DNA of 64,000 nucleotides from Streptomyces luteolifulvus (GCF_008806595.1 NZ_VZRB01000032.1:24952-88951), one strand, 5' to 3'; numbered from the stretch's first letter, positions 41,435-49,885 are shown. Numbers and translations: made by a program. Notes: generated by a model not told the origin, from the sequence alone.

Positions 41435-41896
41435 GTGACCACCGCACAGAAGCGCAAGCCGACCGACGCACGGACGCTGATCGGCACGGAACTGCGCGAG
41501 ACCCTGGTCGACAACATGCGCGCCAAGTTCCCGCAACTGACCGAGGAGAAGGCCGACCGCGGCGTCGGCCAGATGCTCGCATTCCTCGCCGCGTGCGACT
41601 ACAGCGAGAAGCCGCTCAGCCCCTCGCCTCTCGTGGATGACTTCTGGCACGCCTTCCTGCTCCACACCAAGGCGTACCGCGAGTTCTGCGAGGAGAAGTT
41701 CGGCCGGTTCCTGGACCACCAGCCCGGATACCTCGACCCGGAGGAGCACGGGGGCGGCAAGGCTCTCCGGGCCCGAACGGTCGACTCGATCACTCTCGCC
41801 GGGTACGAGATCGACATGGAGTTCTGGCCCGAGCTGGACCTCGCCGAGTGCTCGCAGTGCCACGCGAACTGCTCGGACAGTCCGTTCCACCAGTAA
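41435..41896 (+). CDS. glycine-rich-domain-like (GRDP/DUF1399-type) protein
   Basis: 153 residues. The core VDDFWHAFLLHTKAYREFCE resembles the conserved WHAxLL...Y..FC pattern of glycine-rich domain-containing proteins; a C-terminal CSQCHANCSD may bind metal. Family function is poorly known. GTG with AAGGAGG 11 nt upstream, after a 150-bp gap that includes a GGAAAAC/GTTTTCC stem. Assignment by pattern. Confidence 0.55.
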   Translation: MTTAQKRKPTDARTLIGTELRETLVDNMRAKFPQLTEEKADRGVGQMLAFLAACDYSEKPLSPSPLVDDFWHAFLLHTKAYREFCEEKFGRFLDHQPGYLDPEEHGGGKALRARTVDSITLAGYEIDMEFWPELDLAECSQCHANCSDSPFHQ

Positions 41897-41984
41897 CAGC
41901 GCTCTGTCGGCCTCCGGCCTGTGCCACGCTGTGGCCAGGTTGGGGGCCGACCCCGTTTCGCTCGACCGACGCAGGAGACCGCGG

Positions 41985-42815
41985 GTGGACCGCATCGAAT
42001 GGCACGACCTACCAGCAGAAACCCGGGCCGCCGTCGAGCGCCACACGGGCCCAGTCGACCACGCCAAGACCGCGCCGCACGGCGTCATGTCCCGGCTCGC
42101 TTGCACGGTCGATGCCCGAACCGGCCGAGCGTTCGTCAAGGGCACCCGAGAGGATGACCTACAGGCGTGGGTGTACCGCCACGAGGCCCAGGTCACGGGA
42201 TACGCGCCCCGCGCGCCTCGCGCGCTGTGGGAGGCCAACGCCGGCGGGTGGCAGCTGTACGGATATGAACACGTCGAGGGTCGATACCCCGACCTAAAGC
42301 CAGGGTCCGACGATCTCGCCGCCCTCGCGCTCACGCTCACCGCTGTTTCCCAAACGCCATGGCCCGAGACTCTGCGTAAGAAGCCGCTTCACACACGGTG
42401 GGCCGAGTTCCTACCCGAAGACGGGCCGAGCAGGCTGCACGGCCGAGCCCTCGCCCACACGGACATGTCCCCGTACAACATGCTGGTAACCAACGCCGGC
42501 GAACTCCTTCTGTTGGATTGGGCACTCGCCTGCCCTGCCCCTGCATGGGCAGATGCCGCGCTAACAATCCCCCGGCTCATCGCCACTGGGCACACACCAG
42601 ATCAAGCCGAGGCGTTCGCCAGTGAGATCCCCGCGTACCGGGCCGCCGCACCCGATGCCCTTACCCTCTTCGCGCGCACGCTCTACACCGCGTGGGAGAA
42701 CTGGGAACGAACGCGCCCCATGCCTCACAGGGCCACCCTCACCGCCGCCGCCCAGACATGGGCCACGTATCGCGAGAAGGGGCGGCACACGGGCACGCAT
42801 GCCCTCTCCCCCTGA
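41985..42815 (+). CDS. APH-like (aminoglycoside phosphotransferase fold) kinase
   Basis: 276 residues. The catalytic loop LAHTDMSPYNMLV (H-x-D-x4-N) and LLLLDWALACP (the Mg-binding Asp in DW) are the hallmark of the APH/choline kinase superfamily; the N-lobe is short and degenerate (RLACTVDARTGRAFVKGTRE, with a likely Lys for ATP). The substrate is unknown: antibiotic, small metabolite or protein. Last gene of the post-lysis operon; two hairpins follow. Confidence 0.78.
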   Translation: MDRIEWHDLPAETRAAVERHTGPVDHAKTAPHGVMSRLACTVDARTGRAFVKGTREDDLQAWVYRHEAQVTGYAPRAPRALWEANAGGWQLYGYEHVEGRYPDLKPGSDDLAALALTLTAVSQTPWPETLRKKPLHTRWAEFLPEDGPSRLHGRALAHTDMSPYNMLVTNAGELLLLDWALACPAPAWADAALTIPRLIATGHTPDQAEAFASEIPAYRAAAPDALTLFARTLYTAWENWERTRPMPHRATLTAAAQTWATYREKGRHTGTHALSP

Positions 42816-42823
42816 CCGGCTGT

Positions 42824-42903
42824 GCCGCCCCTGTCCCCCGCGGGGGCGGCGCGGTCCCCAACGCAAGCGACCCCGGCACCATGACCACAGGTGTCGGGGT
42901 CGC
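42824..42903 (+). terminator. double terminator after accessory operon
   Basis: First stem GCCGCCCC (42824-42831) / GGGGCGGC (42843-42850). Second stem GCGACCCCG (42867-42875) / CGGGGTCGC (42895-42903), extended inward by CACC/GGTG. The sequence to 43031 holds nothing else recognised. Confidence 0.7.
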
Positions 42904-43031
42904 TTACTGCCCCTACCGCGTATCTCCCCAGATCAGAGGCTCATTGGACCTCCGCATGTTTTGGGCACGCTGATCCAGATCACCGCAGGTCACGGCATGC
43001 GTGTTTTACATACATTGACTGAGGACCGGCT

Positions 43032-43808
43032 TCAGCTGCTGGCGCTGTACCGCTGAACGGCCCCTGACGACGTCTCCGAGATGGTGAGTGCCTGCACCAA
43101 CTGGTCGTTGGCGCCCCGCAGGCGCATGCATCCCTTGATGATCAGCCATAGCGGCAACACAAGCAGCGCAATCGCTGCCGGTTCATACCCCAGACCGAGC
43201 ACAAGGACGGGCGTAAGAAGCGCGATACCCGCGCTGACCCGGAAGTCGGCTTCAGCGCTTGTCCGCGCAAACTCCTCGTACTTCGCCCGAGTGGAGTGCC
43301 GAATCCGCAGAACAAGCTGATCACGTTCAGCAGCGATCTCGTTCATGAGGCGTGTCGTGTCCGCGTCCACATCTCGACCGTCTGCAGCAGCTTGAGCTTT
43401 CCCCTTCACCGCGGTGCTCACGTAGTCGCGCAGGTCTGTCATCGCCGAGTCGCTTACCCACCCGATGTTGACGAACCAGAGAGCATTGGCAGCCTTGATC
43501 ACCGAGTCGGCCCGAACCTCCACCACGGCTCCAACGAGGTATGCCACAAGGCTGACGGCCGCCAGCGAAGCCGGACGGCCAACTGAGTCGGCGAGTACAT
43601 AGACATCCTTGATCAGGCCACGTGACCTCTCTCGCGCCGGGATGCGCTCGTGGACTGCAAGCCATACCGCTACGAGCCAGATGTAGCCAGCGACAAGAGG
43701 TGTTCTGAAGTCTCGTAGACCAGGAAGCAGCTGGGTCAGCACCCCGCCAACAGTAGGGGTCCCCGCACCAGCGGACGGCTGAATGATGGTCATGCCACGA
43801 AACCGCAC
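43032..43808 (-). CDS. reverse-strand multi-pass membrane protein at the right prophage end
   Basis: 258 residues, unrecognised. Hydrophobic segments at about 37-53 (PLVAGYIWLVAVWLAVH), 80-100 (ASLAAVSLVAYLVGAVVEV) and 190-225 (VSAGIALLTPVLVLGLG, ALLVLPLWLIIKG); a charged cytoplasmic-type helical part lies between the second and third. Codon use is less GC-biased than in the phage core. GTG (43808) is preceded by AGTAGGG; an ATG five codons on is possible. It is the last gene before attR, reversed, a classic place for lysogenic conversion genes such as exclusion or abortive-infection factors. Confidence 0.75.
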   Translation of the reverse strand: MRFRGMTIIQPSAGAGTPTVGGVLTQLLPGLRDFRTPLVAGYIWLVAVWLAVHERIPARERSRGLIKDVYVLADSVGRPASLAAVSLVAYLVGAVVEVRADSVIKAANALWFVNIGWVSDSAMTDLRDYVSTAVKGKAQAAADGRDVDADTTRLMNEIAAERDQLVLRIRHSTRAKYEEFARTSAEADFRVSAGIALLTPVLVLGLGYEPAAIALLVLPLWLIIKGCMRLRGANDQLVQALTISETSSGAVQRYSASS

Positions 43809-43906
43809 CGTGCCCTACTGAAAAGGCGCCGCAACCTTGGAGAGCTCAGGCGTCTTGTCAGTGCCAGCCCCTCCGGCGAGCGTCTTACAGACATTGTTCC
43901 AGAGCA

Positions 43907-43939
43907 GCGCCCCCGTCCTCAGCGCGAGAACGGGGGCGC
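43907..43939. terminator. hairpin near right prophage end
   Basis: GCGCCCCCGT (43907-43916) and ACGGGGGCGC (43930-43939). It may insulate attR-flanking host genes from phage transcription. Confidence 0.6.
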
Positions 43940-43958
43940 CTTGCGGTCTTCCCGCAGG

Positions 43959-44006
43959 TCAGACAAAGAGTGTTTTACCCACGTTGACTGAGGTCACAGT
44001 GAGCAC
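43959..44006 (-). pseudogene. xth: stranded native 5' end of xth
   Basis: The original start GTG CTC ACT GTG ACC (44006-43992) now runs into phage DNA and stops after 15 codons (MLTVTSVNVGKTLFV). A -10-like TATCGT lies six nt before the GTG, so the native xth mRNA was probably leaderless and its promoter is still intact here, driving only this fragment. Confidence 0.8.
43968..44006. other. attR junction
   Basis: Phage arm GAGTGTTTTAC (from 43968), core GAGGTCACAGT (43990-44000), then host GAGCAC carrying the native xth start. Joined to the attL arm, the phage halves give a 46-bp site with 9-bp identical outer arms (GAGTGTTTT) and the dinucleotide GA at the exact centre. Confidence 0.9.
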
Positions 44007-44089
44007 CCGGGCACGATACCGGCACACTGGACGAGGTCCGGTTCTGGATGGGAACCAGACACCATATGCATTCATATACGGTAGGTAGC

Positions 44090-44566
44090 ATGAACATTCG
44101 CCGCGTCTCGTTCGACCACCCCGACGCCGTCAAGCTGAACCACGAGGTCCAGTCCGAGTACCACGTCCGCTATGGCGACGGCGGCGACGCCACGCCCCTG
44201 GACCCGTCGGACTTCGCCCCGCCGAACGGCGTGTACCTGATCGTGTACGACGAGAGCGACGCCCCCGTCGCCACGGGAGGCTGGCGCACCCAGGACGCGA
44301 ACGACGAGGGCAACCTGGACGGGGACGCCGAGCTCAAGCGGATGTTCGTCATAGCGCAGGCACGCGGCCGGGGCCTGGCCCGCCGCATCCTGGCCGCACT
44401 GGAGGAGGACGCCCGCGCCGCCGGCCGCACCCGCATGGTCCTGGAGACCGGCACCAAGCAGCCGGAGGCGATCGGCCTGTACATCTCCAGCGGCTACGAG
44501 CCGTGCGCCAAGTTCGGCTACTACCGCCTCTACGACGAAAGCCGCTGCTTCGCCAAGCAGTTGTGA
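44090..44566 (+). CDS. GNAT family N-acetyltransferase
   Basis: 158 residues with the acetyl-CoA motif QARGRGLARRIL (about 90-101) after a strand ELKRMFVI, and the late GLYISSGYEPC segment typical of GNATs. Substrate unknown. I use the ATG at 44090; an in-frame start 14 codons upstream lies in AT-rich promoter sequence (ATATG-CATT-CATAT dyad, 44055-44075). Before integration it was divergent from xth. Confidence 0.88.
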   Translation: MNIRRVSFDHPDAVKLNHEVQSEYHVRYGDGGDATPLDPSDFAPPNGVYLIVYDESDAPVATGGWRTQDANDEGNLDGDAELKRMFVIAQARGRGLARRILAALEEDARAAGRTRMVLETGTKQPEAIGLYISSGYEPCAKFGYYRLYDESRCFAKQL

Positions 44567-44574
44567 GCACCTGG

Positions 44575-44598
44575 GTCGACTCCGTGGCTGGAGTCGAC
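44575..44598. terminator. hairpin after GNAT gene
   Basis: GTCGACTCC (44575-44583) and GGAGTCGAC (44590-44598), perfect 9-bp stem, 6-nt loop, eight nt after the stop. Confidence 0.6.
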
Positions 44599-45047
44599 TT
44601 CCCGGTATCGGGCGGCGACCCCGGCCGTGGAGGCACTGGAAGCCCGGGCGACACCGTACCGATCAATTCCTGCCAGCCGGTGGCCTGTGGCCTCGGCGGG
44701 ATACTCGTCGCCGCGCACCCGAGCCCTGGTGTGCCTTCTGGATCCACTTCGTTCGACCCGGCAACCACACCAAGTTGAACCAACATGCACAACATATTCC
44801 GGTTCTCTGGCCTCGCCCAACCAGCCACCGGACAGGGCGCAAATCATCCGACATGAAGCCGAGGTTGACATTGAGTCATCACCTCGCAACCTTCTGGCTT
44901 TTCCAGGTTCACCTCGGTGATCGTTGTGTCAACTGGGGCGACAGCGCAGGGCCCTGGCACCGGCGCGGCTCTCCGCTGCTTCTGCTGCACCAGCCCGGGA
45001 CGGGGCTGGTGCGGCGTTCCCTTTTCTGACACAAGAGGCCAGATTCT
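44599..45047. promoter_or_regulatory. leader region of the ABC transporter operon
   Basis: 450 bp without a convincing gene. It ends in a perfect 10-bp hairpin GCACCAGCCC (44987-44996) / GGGCTGGTGC (45003-45012) followed by a short pyrimidine run CCCTTTTC, 35 nt before the transporter start. This could be a terminator or an attenuator controlling the operon. Confidence 0.5.
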
Positions 45048-45731
45048 GTGAAACAAAGTGATTCGTCCGGTCTCCGCGTGAGCGGCCTGTGCTACCGGGT
45101 TGAGGGACGGACTCTCCTCGACGGCGTCGAGCTGTCCGTTTCCCCGGGGGAGTCGGTCGCGGTGACCGGCCCCAGCGGGTCGGGCAAGTCGACGCTGCTC
45201 ATGTGCATCCTCGGCCTGATCACACCGCAGGCAGGCACCATCACCGCCGGGGGCAGGGAAATCACCGGACTCGGATCCGCACGGCTCGCGCAGGCACGGC
45301 GGGAGACTCTGGGCATGGTGTTCCAGTTCGGCGAACTCCTCCCCGAACTCACCCCGGTGGAGAACGTCGCCCTGCCGGTCCTGCTCGACGGAGGCCGCCA
45401 TCAGGACGCCTACCGGCGCGCGGAGGAGCTGCTGGGTGAGCTCGGCGTGCCCACGGGAACCACCCCCACCGGGATGCTGTCCGGAGGAGAGCGCCAACGG
45501 ACCGCCGTGGCCCGCGCCCTGATCACCGAGCCCGCCGTCCTCCTCGCCGACGAACCCACCGGCGCCCTCGACCCCGAAGCCAAGGAGGGAGTCGCCCACC
45601 TGCTCTTCACCACCGCCCGTGACCGGGGCTGCCCACTGCTCCTGGTCACGCACGACCCGTCGGTGGCCGGCCGGGCCGACCGCCGCTATGAGCTCCAGGG
45701 CGGGATCCTGGCCGAAGCAGGAGCCCTCTGA
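45048..45731 (+). CDS. ABC transporter ATP-binding protein (MacB/LolD type)
   Basis: 227 residues with Walker A GPSGSGKST (about 39-47), Q-loop region MVFQFGELL, signature LSGGERQR (about 143-150), Walker B AVLLADEP and switch His in LLVTHD. The family drives FtsX-type permeases that export or extrude lipophilic compounds or peptides. GTG start with AGAGG about 9 nt upstream. The last codons overlap the permease ATG (ATGA). Confidence 0.92.
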   Translation: MKQSDSSGLRVSGLCYRVEGRTLLDGVELSVSPGESVAVTGPSGSGKSTLLMCILGLITPQAGTITAGGREITGLGSARLAQARRETLGMVFQFGELLPELTPVENVALPVLLDGGRHQDAYRRAEELLGELGVPTGTTPTGMLSGGERQRTAVARALITEPAVLLADEPTGALDPEAKEGVAHLLFTTARDRGCPLLLVTHDPSVAGRADRRYELQGGILAEAGAL

Positions 45732-47890
45732 TGCGAACGAGCATGCGCACCGCGGGCACACTGGTCAGGATCGGCCTGGCCGCGGGCCGCTCCACTCCCG
45801 GCGACCGCCTGCGCTGGTGGAGCCTGTTCGGAGCCGCCCTCGCCCTCGCCTTCGTCACCCTGGCGACCGTGGCCACCCTCGCCACCTACGACGGCCGCGA
45901 GACCAGGGCAGACGCCAGAGGTGCAGTGATCACCGACGGCAAGCATGGCGCGCTGCTGTACCGGGAGGGTGCCGACTCCGTCGGCAGCCGACCCGTATCC
46001 GTCCTCTTTCTCCACCTCCTTACTCCCAAGGCTCCTGTTCCCGCCGGTGTGTCCCGCTGGCCCGAACCGGGCGAGGTACTGCTCTCTCCCGAACTCCTCC
46101 GTACCGGACGCTCAGAGGGGATCCTCACCCGGTACGGATCGTTCGCCGGAACCATCACGGCCGATGGCCTGGTCACTCCTTCCGAGCGGATCGCCTATGT
46201 CCGGGTGGCGGACGCTCCGCCGAAGGACGACGACCGGTGGATGCACGTGGCCGCCTTCGGTGCCGGCGGCGGAGCGACGGGAGAAATGGCCGATCAGAAG
46301 CCGGCGACGTCCACGCTCCTGGCTCTGTGGTCCCTGACCGGACTGCCCACCCTCGCCTTGACCGTGGTCGCCGCGCGGGTCGGCTCCCGTTCTCGTGACC
46401 GGCGCAGCGGTCTGCTGCAAGCCCTCGGCGGGACATGGCGGCACCGGATGATCGTCAACGTCGGTGAAGCCGCGTTCCCCGCCGCGTTGGGCACCCTCGC
46501 CGCGTTCGTCCCGTATGCCGTCGCCTCCGTGCGGGACATCCGCCTGGGGCCCACCGGATACATCCTCGACCACCGTGACGTGTGGGACGCGTGGCCCACC
46601 GCCGCCGGGGCGGCAGTCGTATCCCTGCTGGCCGTGCTGGGCATCGTGGTGGGCACGCACCGCGTTCACCGGGACGGCAGGTCCACCCGCCCGGCCTCTT
46701 TCACGTCCCGTGTCCCCGCATGGCGCCTGCTGGTCTGTGGTATCGGTGTCGCGCTGGTCCTGACAAGCCAGTATGTGCCCCAGAGAGCACAGCTTGCCGT
46801 GTTCACCTGCGGGACCATCGTGATGTGGGCGTTTCTGTCCTCCGTCGTGGCTCTGCTCACCCGCCACCTGGGCTCCTGGCTCGCCAACAGCGGTAAGCGC
46901 AAGGGGCACGCAGGCCGCATGATCGGCGGACGGTGGACCCACGCGCATCCCGGCGTCATCGTGCGCCTGGCTCTGGCCATGGTGATCGGCATCGGGATCG
47001 TCGCACAGATGCAGGTGTGGACCAGCAGACTCGGAGTGCACTCGCAGGCAGCGGTCGCCACCCACCAGCGGATCAAGGACACCGTCATCCAGCTGACCAC
47101 CGGCGGTATGACCGCGGCGCAGACAGATCGGTTCCGCTCGTCCCTTCCGGCCGGGTCGCTTCTGCTGACCCGCGCCTTCCACGATCCGGGGCCGGGGAAA
47201 GATCCGTGGGTGACGATCGCAGGGTCCTGCCGAGACCTGCGCACCCTGCACGTGGCCTGTCCCGCCGACACGAAGCCGGCGGCGGCAACAAGCCCCCAAG
47301 TGCAAGAGATGCGCCGCTGGTACGGCAACGTCGAGTTCGCCCAAGTCCCCCACGTCACCGTGAAGCCGGACAGCACGGAGTCCCTCCTCGTGGTGACTCC
47401 CGAGCCGGGTCAACTCACCGCGGTGAAGCAGGCCGCGTACACGCTTCCCAATCCTTCGGTACAGGTCGAGACACTGGGCGGGAACTGGCTGGGGTCCTCG
47501 CGCGCCCACCTGGCGAACTGGATCCAGCTGTTCGGCATCACCGGCATCCTCTTCATCCTCGTGGCCGGTGCGGTCAGCGCGGCAGCCGAATGCGTCCGGA
47601 TCCGCCATGCTCTCGCCCCGCTCTCCGTCCTGACCGGCCACCGCCGGGTGTTCCGGTCCGTGAGCTCATGGCACCTGACCGTGCCTTTGCTCATCGCCAC
47701 GGTCCTGACCGGGGCCGTGACCGCATGGCACTCAGTGTTCTTCATCTCGCTGGTGCAGGAAGGCTCTGTGTCCTGGACGGTGCTGGCAGCAGGCATCACG
47801 ACATGTGCCGTGGTCTCGCTCACCGTCGGGTTCCTCGGCGCGCGTGCCGCGGCGCGAGAGGCCGACCAGTGGAGGCCCGCCGCAGACTGA
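45731..47890 (+). CDS. FtsX-like ABC transporter permease
   Basis: 719 residues. A first transmembrane helix (about 36-56, LFGAALALAFVTLATVATLA), an external region, helices near 200-220, a central cluster (about 250-400), a second external region (about 430-590) and C-terminal helices (about 590-710): the duplicated layout of actinobacterial FtsX/MacB-like permeases in one polypeptide. It pairs with the overlapping ATPase gene. Such pairs often confer resistance to antimicrobial peptides or lipophilic drugs; the substrate here is unknown. Confidence 0.88.
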   Translation: MRTSMRTAGTLVRIGLAAGRSTPGDRLRWWSLFGAALALAFVTLATVATLATYDGRETRADARGAVITDGKHGALLYREGADSVGSRPVSVLFLHLLTPKAPVPAGVSRWPEPGEVLLSPELLRTGRSEGILTRYGSFAGTITADGLVTPSERIAYVRVADAPPKDDDRWMHVAAFGAGGGATGEMADQKPATSTLLALWSLTGLPTLALTVVAARVGSRSRDRRSGLLQALGGTWRHRMIVNVGEAAFPAALGTLAAFVPYAVASVRDIRLGPTGYILDHRDVWDAWPTAAGAAVVSLLAVLGIVVGTHRVHRDGRSTRPASFTSRVPAWRLLVCGIGVALVLTSQYVPQRAQLAVFTCGTIVMWAFLSSVVALLTRHLGSWLANSGKRKGHAGRMIGGRWTHAHPGVIVRLALAMVIGIGIVAQMQVWTSRLGVHSQAAVATHQRIKDTVIQLTTGGMTAAQTDRFRSSLPAGSLLLTRAFHDPGPGKDPWVTIAGSCRDLRTLHVACPADTKPAAATSPQVQEMRRWYGNVEFAQVPHVTVKPDSTESLLVVTPEPGQLTAVKQAAYTLPNPSVQVETLGGNWLGSSRAHLANWIQLFGITGILFILVAGAVSAAAECVRIRHALAPLSVLTGHRRVFRSVSSWHLTVPLLIATVLTGAVTAWHSVFFISLVQEGSVSWTVLAAGITTCAVVSLTVGFLGARAAAREADQWRPAAD

Positions 47891-48104
47891 GCGCGAGGAA
47901 ACTCCTCCTGAGACGCCGCTTTGCGAAGCCTCCGCGACAACCCGAAGTGCCCCGTCCGCCCGGCGTAGTCGGTCGGGGCCTGCCGGACCTGACGGTTGCC
48001 GATGACCTGTCAGAGAACCGCCCCGGTGCGGTTGTTCTTGAGACGATCTTTCATCGGCGGGTCCGCCCGGGCCAGGTCCGGCGCATCCGCCTGTACGGCA
48101 TGCC

Positions 48105-48138
48105 AAAGCCCCTGCCGGAGATCCCCGGCAGGGGCTTT
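48105..48138. terminator. 14-bp bidirectional terminator after ABC operon
   Basis: AAAGCCCCTGCCGG (48105-48118) and CCGGCAGGGGCTTT (48125-48138). Flanking A and T runs make it work both ways. The 215 bp between the permease and this stem show no gene. Confidence 0.8.
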
Positions 48139-48330
48139 GAGCTGCGTGGGGTGTTCACAAGTGGACCTCAGCAGCGACGTCTCAAGCCGTTAAAGATCGC
48201 TTCCCATTCACCAGCTGATCGTTTCCCGACGCTTGGGGCTGGTAGGTACGTGCAGCCCCCGGGCGTGGTGGGACGGATGCTGTTACAGGTTCCGGACGTG
48301 ATCCCATTGAACTTCTTTCTGTGAGGGGCC

Positions 48331-48388
48331 GTCGTACACCACGTACGACGAACTCACACGGCGAGCGCCGGCGTAGGACTCCGGCGCT
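48331..48388 (+). promoter_or_regulatory. structured leader before the 137-aa gene
   Basis: Two stems: GTCGTAC (48331-48337) / GTACGAC (48343-48349) and AGCGCCGG (48364-48371) / CCGGCGCT (48381-48388). The second ends just before the AAGAAGGG ribosome site at 48391, so folding could influence translation. Confidence 0.45.
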
Positions 48389-48402
48389 GGAAGAAGGGAA
48401 CC

Positions 48403-48816
48403 ATGACAGCCAGGCTCAACCGCGCCGTCCGTCGCACCGGCGCCAAGAAGGCGCAGGTGCACTCGCGGACCGACGCGGTCAACATGTCCGCTTCCGCCGC
48501 GAGCAGCCGTTGCCGCACGGGCGAACCGCCTTACAGCTGGGGCTCCGCGCACGGCAGCCGCCCCGACCCGCAGGCCACCAACCAGCAAACCCCGGCCGTG
48601 CGGCCGCCAAACAGCGGCGGGCACACCCTGAACATCCTGTCGGTCCCCGCGAACACCCCGGACACCCGCCGTTTCACCCCGGGCAAGGCCCAGATCACCC
48701 CGCCGGACGAGACCATGCATGTCACCCTCGACCGGCCCTACGGCGGCGCCCTGTGGTGCCAGGCCGGCGCCGCCTCCAGCCCCGAGACCTCTGTCAGACC
48801 CATCGACGTGGGCTGA
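48403..48816 (+). CDS. orphan 137-aa protein heading a GNAT/glycosyltransferase/MFS cluster
   Basis: Unrecognised. ATG with GAAGGG six nt upstream, strong third-position GC. The N-terminus is basic (MTARLNRAVRRTGAKKAQVH); the middle is Pro/Ser/Asn/Gln-rich with few hydrophobic residues; two cysteines only (about 37 and 120); the end contains VTLDRPYGGALWCQAGA. No signal peptide or membrane helix. It looks partly disordered. Position upstream of modifying enzymes and an exporter invites the idea of a substrate peptide, but this is speculation. Confidence 0.55.
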   Translation: MTARLNRAVRRTGAKKAQVHSRTDAVNMSASAASSRCRTGEPPYSWGSAHGSRPDPQATNQQTPAVRPPNSGGHTLNILSVPANTPDTRRFTPGKAQITPPDETMHVTLDRPYGGALWCQAGAASSPETSVRPIDVG

Positions 48817-49090
48817 CCTCACCGCGCCCAGGCCCGTCGGCGACGCCGAACCTGCTCTATTGATGCTCCGACCTCGAACTGCCTGCGGGTCGCCTGCTGG
48901 TCTCCCGGCACTCGGACGGCCCGGCACTCCGGCGCCGCGACCCGGTGTCTCTTCCCTCTCCCGGTGAGACCGGGGCGCTTCTGCGTGTGATCCCGCCCAG
49001 GGGACGGGCCCGACCCAAGCGGTCCCGTGCTGCCCACCGCGGCCACGGTGCCGCCCATCGACGACGACAGGACCAACTCAGGTGAGCTCT

Positions 49091-49687
49091 ATGCCTTCTC
49101 CCGACGCCCCCGAAACCATCGACGAGATCCGCAGCCGTTACTTTCCCGTGCGGTTCCCGGGCGCGGGCAGCGGAGTCGGCCGGTGCGTCGACGAAGCGAC
49201 GTTCCGGGAGGCGGTCGGACAGATCTACGCATCCGTCTTCCCCGAGCGGGACGCCTACCCGTACCGCCCCAAGTCGGATGAACTGGTCGCGGAATACCGG
49301 AGGCTCCACCAGGAACGGATTCTCATCGAGGACGCGGACGGAAAGTTGATGGGGTGGCTGAAGGGCCGGATGGCGGACCCCGACACCTTCTACCTGGGCA
49401 CGAGCGGAATGCTGCCCGAATATCGCGCACAGCGCATCGCCGCCCTCTGCTACACCAAGCTGCTGGAGTACCTGCAGGCACTCGGATACGAGCGGGTGAC
49501 GTCCGAGCACCACCCGAGCAACCGCACCGCGATGATCTTCCAGCTCAAGCACGGATTCAGCATCGAGGGCATGAGCCTGGACGAGCGTTGGGGACCGATG
49601 GTCAAGCTGGTGCGCTTCTTCGACAAGGACCGCCAGGCCGAGTTCGACCGGCGTTTCGGCTTCGAGCAGTACCCGAAGGGGGCCTGA
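49091..49687 (+). CDS. GNAT-like acetyltransferase
   Basis: 198 residues with a GNAT-like core (ILIEDADGKLMGWLKGRM, MLPEYRAQRIAALCYTKLLE, ALGYERVTSEHHPSNRTAM). The acetyl-CoA loop reads YRAQRIA, lacking the usual Gly of R-x-x-G-x-G/A, so activity is uncertain. ATG with AGGTGAG five nt upstream. A 15-codon ORF (49690-49737) and about 150 bp of unassigned sequence follow before the glycosyltransferase. Substrate unknown; the neighbours suggest modification of a small secreted product. Confidence 0.72.
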   Translation: MPSPDAPETIDEIRSRYFPVRFPGAGSGVGRCVDEATFREAVGQIYASVFPERDAYPYRPKSDELVAEYRRLHQERILIEDADGKLMGWLKGRMADPDTFYLGTSGMLPEYRAQRIAALCYTKLLEYLQALGYERVTSEHHPSNRTAMIFQLKHGFSIEGMSLDERWGPMVKLVRFFDKDRQAEFDRRFGFEQYPKGA

Positions 49688-49885
49688 CCGTGCCCTCCGC
49701 CCACGCGCCGCACATCCGGCCCACGGCCGATGCCTGACCCACCGACAGGGCGCCCGTGGTCACCTCCCGCGAACGGGCGGCGACTCCCTACGAGCGTCGC
49801 GTCCGGGGCTGTGTCCGCGCAGGGCGCCACCCATGTCCCGCCCCCGTCCACGCCCTGCCCCCACTCAGCGACCCGATGAGGAAGC

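Larger units (their letters stand above)
3950..44000. mobile_element. complete siphovirus-type prophage (~40 kb)
   Basis: The ends are defined by a shared 11-bp core GAGGTCACAGT (3950-3960 and 43990-44000) that interrupts the 5' end of xth. Between them lie a serine integrase, repressor, early or replication genes, both terminase subunits, portal, scaffold, N4-gp56-like major capsid, connectors, tail tube, frameshifted tail chaperones, tape measure, tail tip and fibre proteins, amidase and holins. A long non-contractile tail (siphovirus type) is inferred from the tape measure and the absence of sheath genes. All core modules look intact, so the prophage may be inducible. Confidence 0.93.

Noticed and set aside
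3938..44006. tRNA gene as the integration site
   Set aside because: No tRNA is present at either end; the core lies in the xth coding sequence and the integrase is of the serine type.
48403..48816. RiPP precursor peptide
   Set aside because: Longer than usual, no leader/core boundary, no recognised RiPP-modifying enzyme nearby; kept only as an orphan protein.
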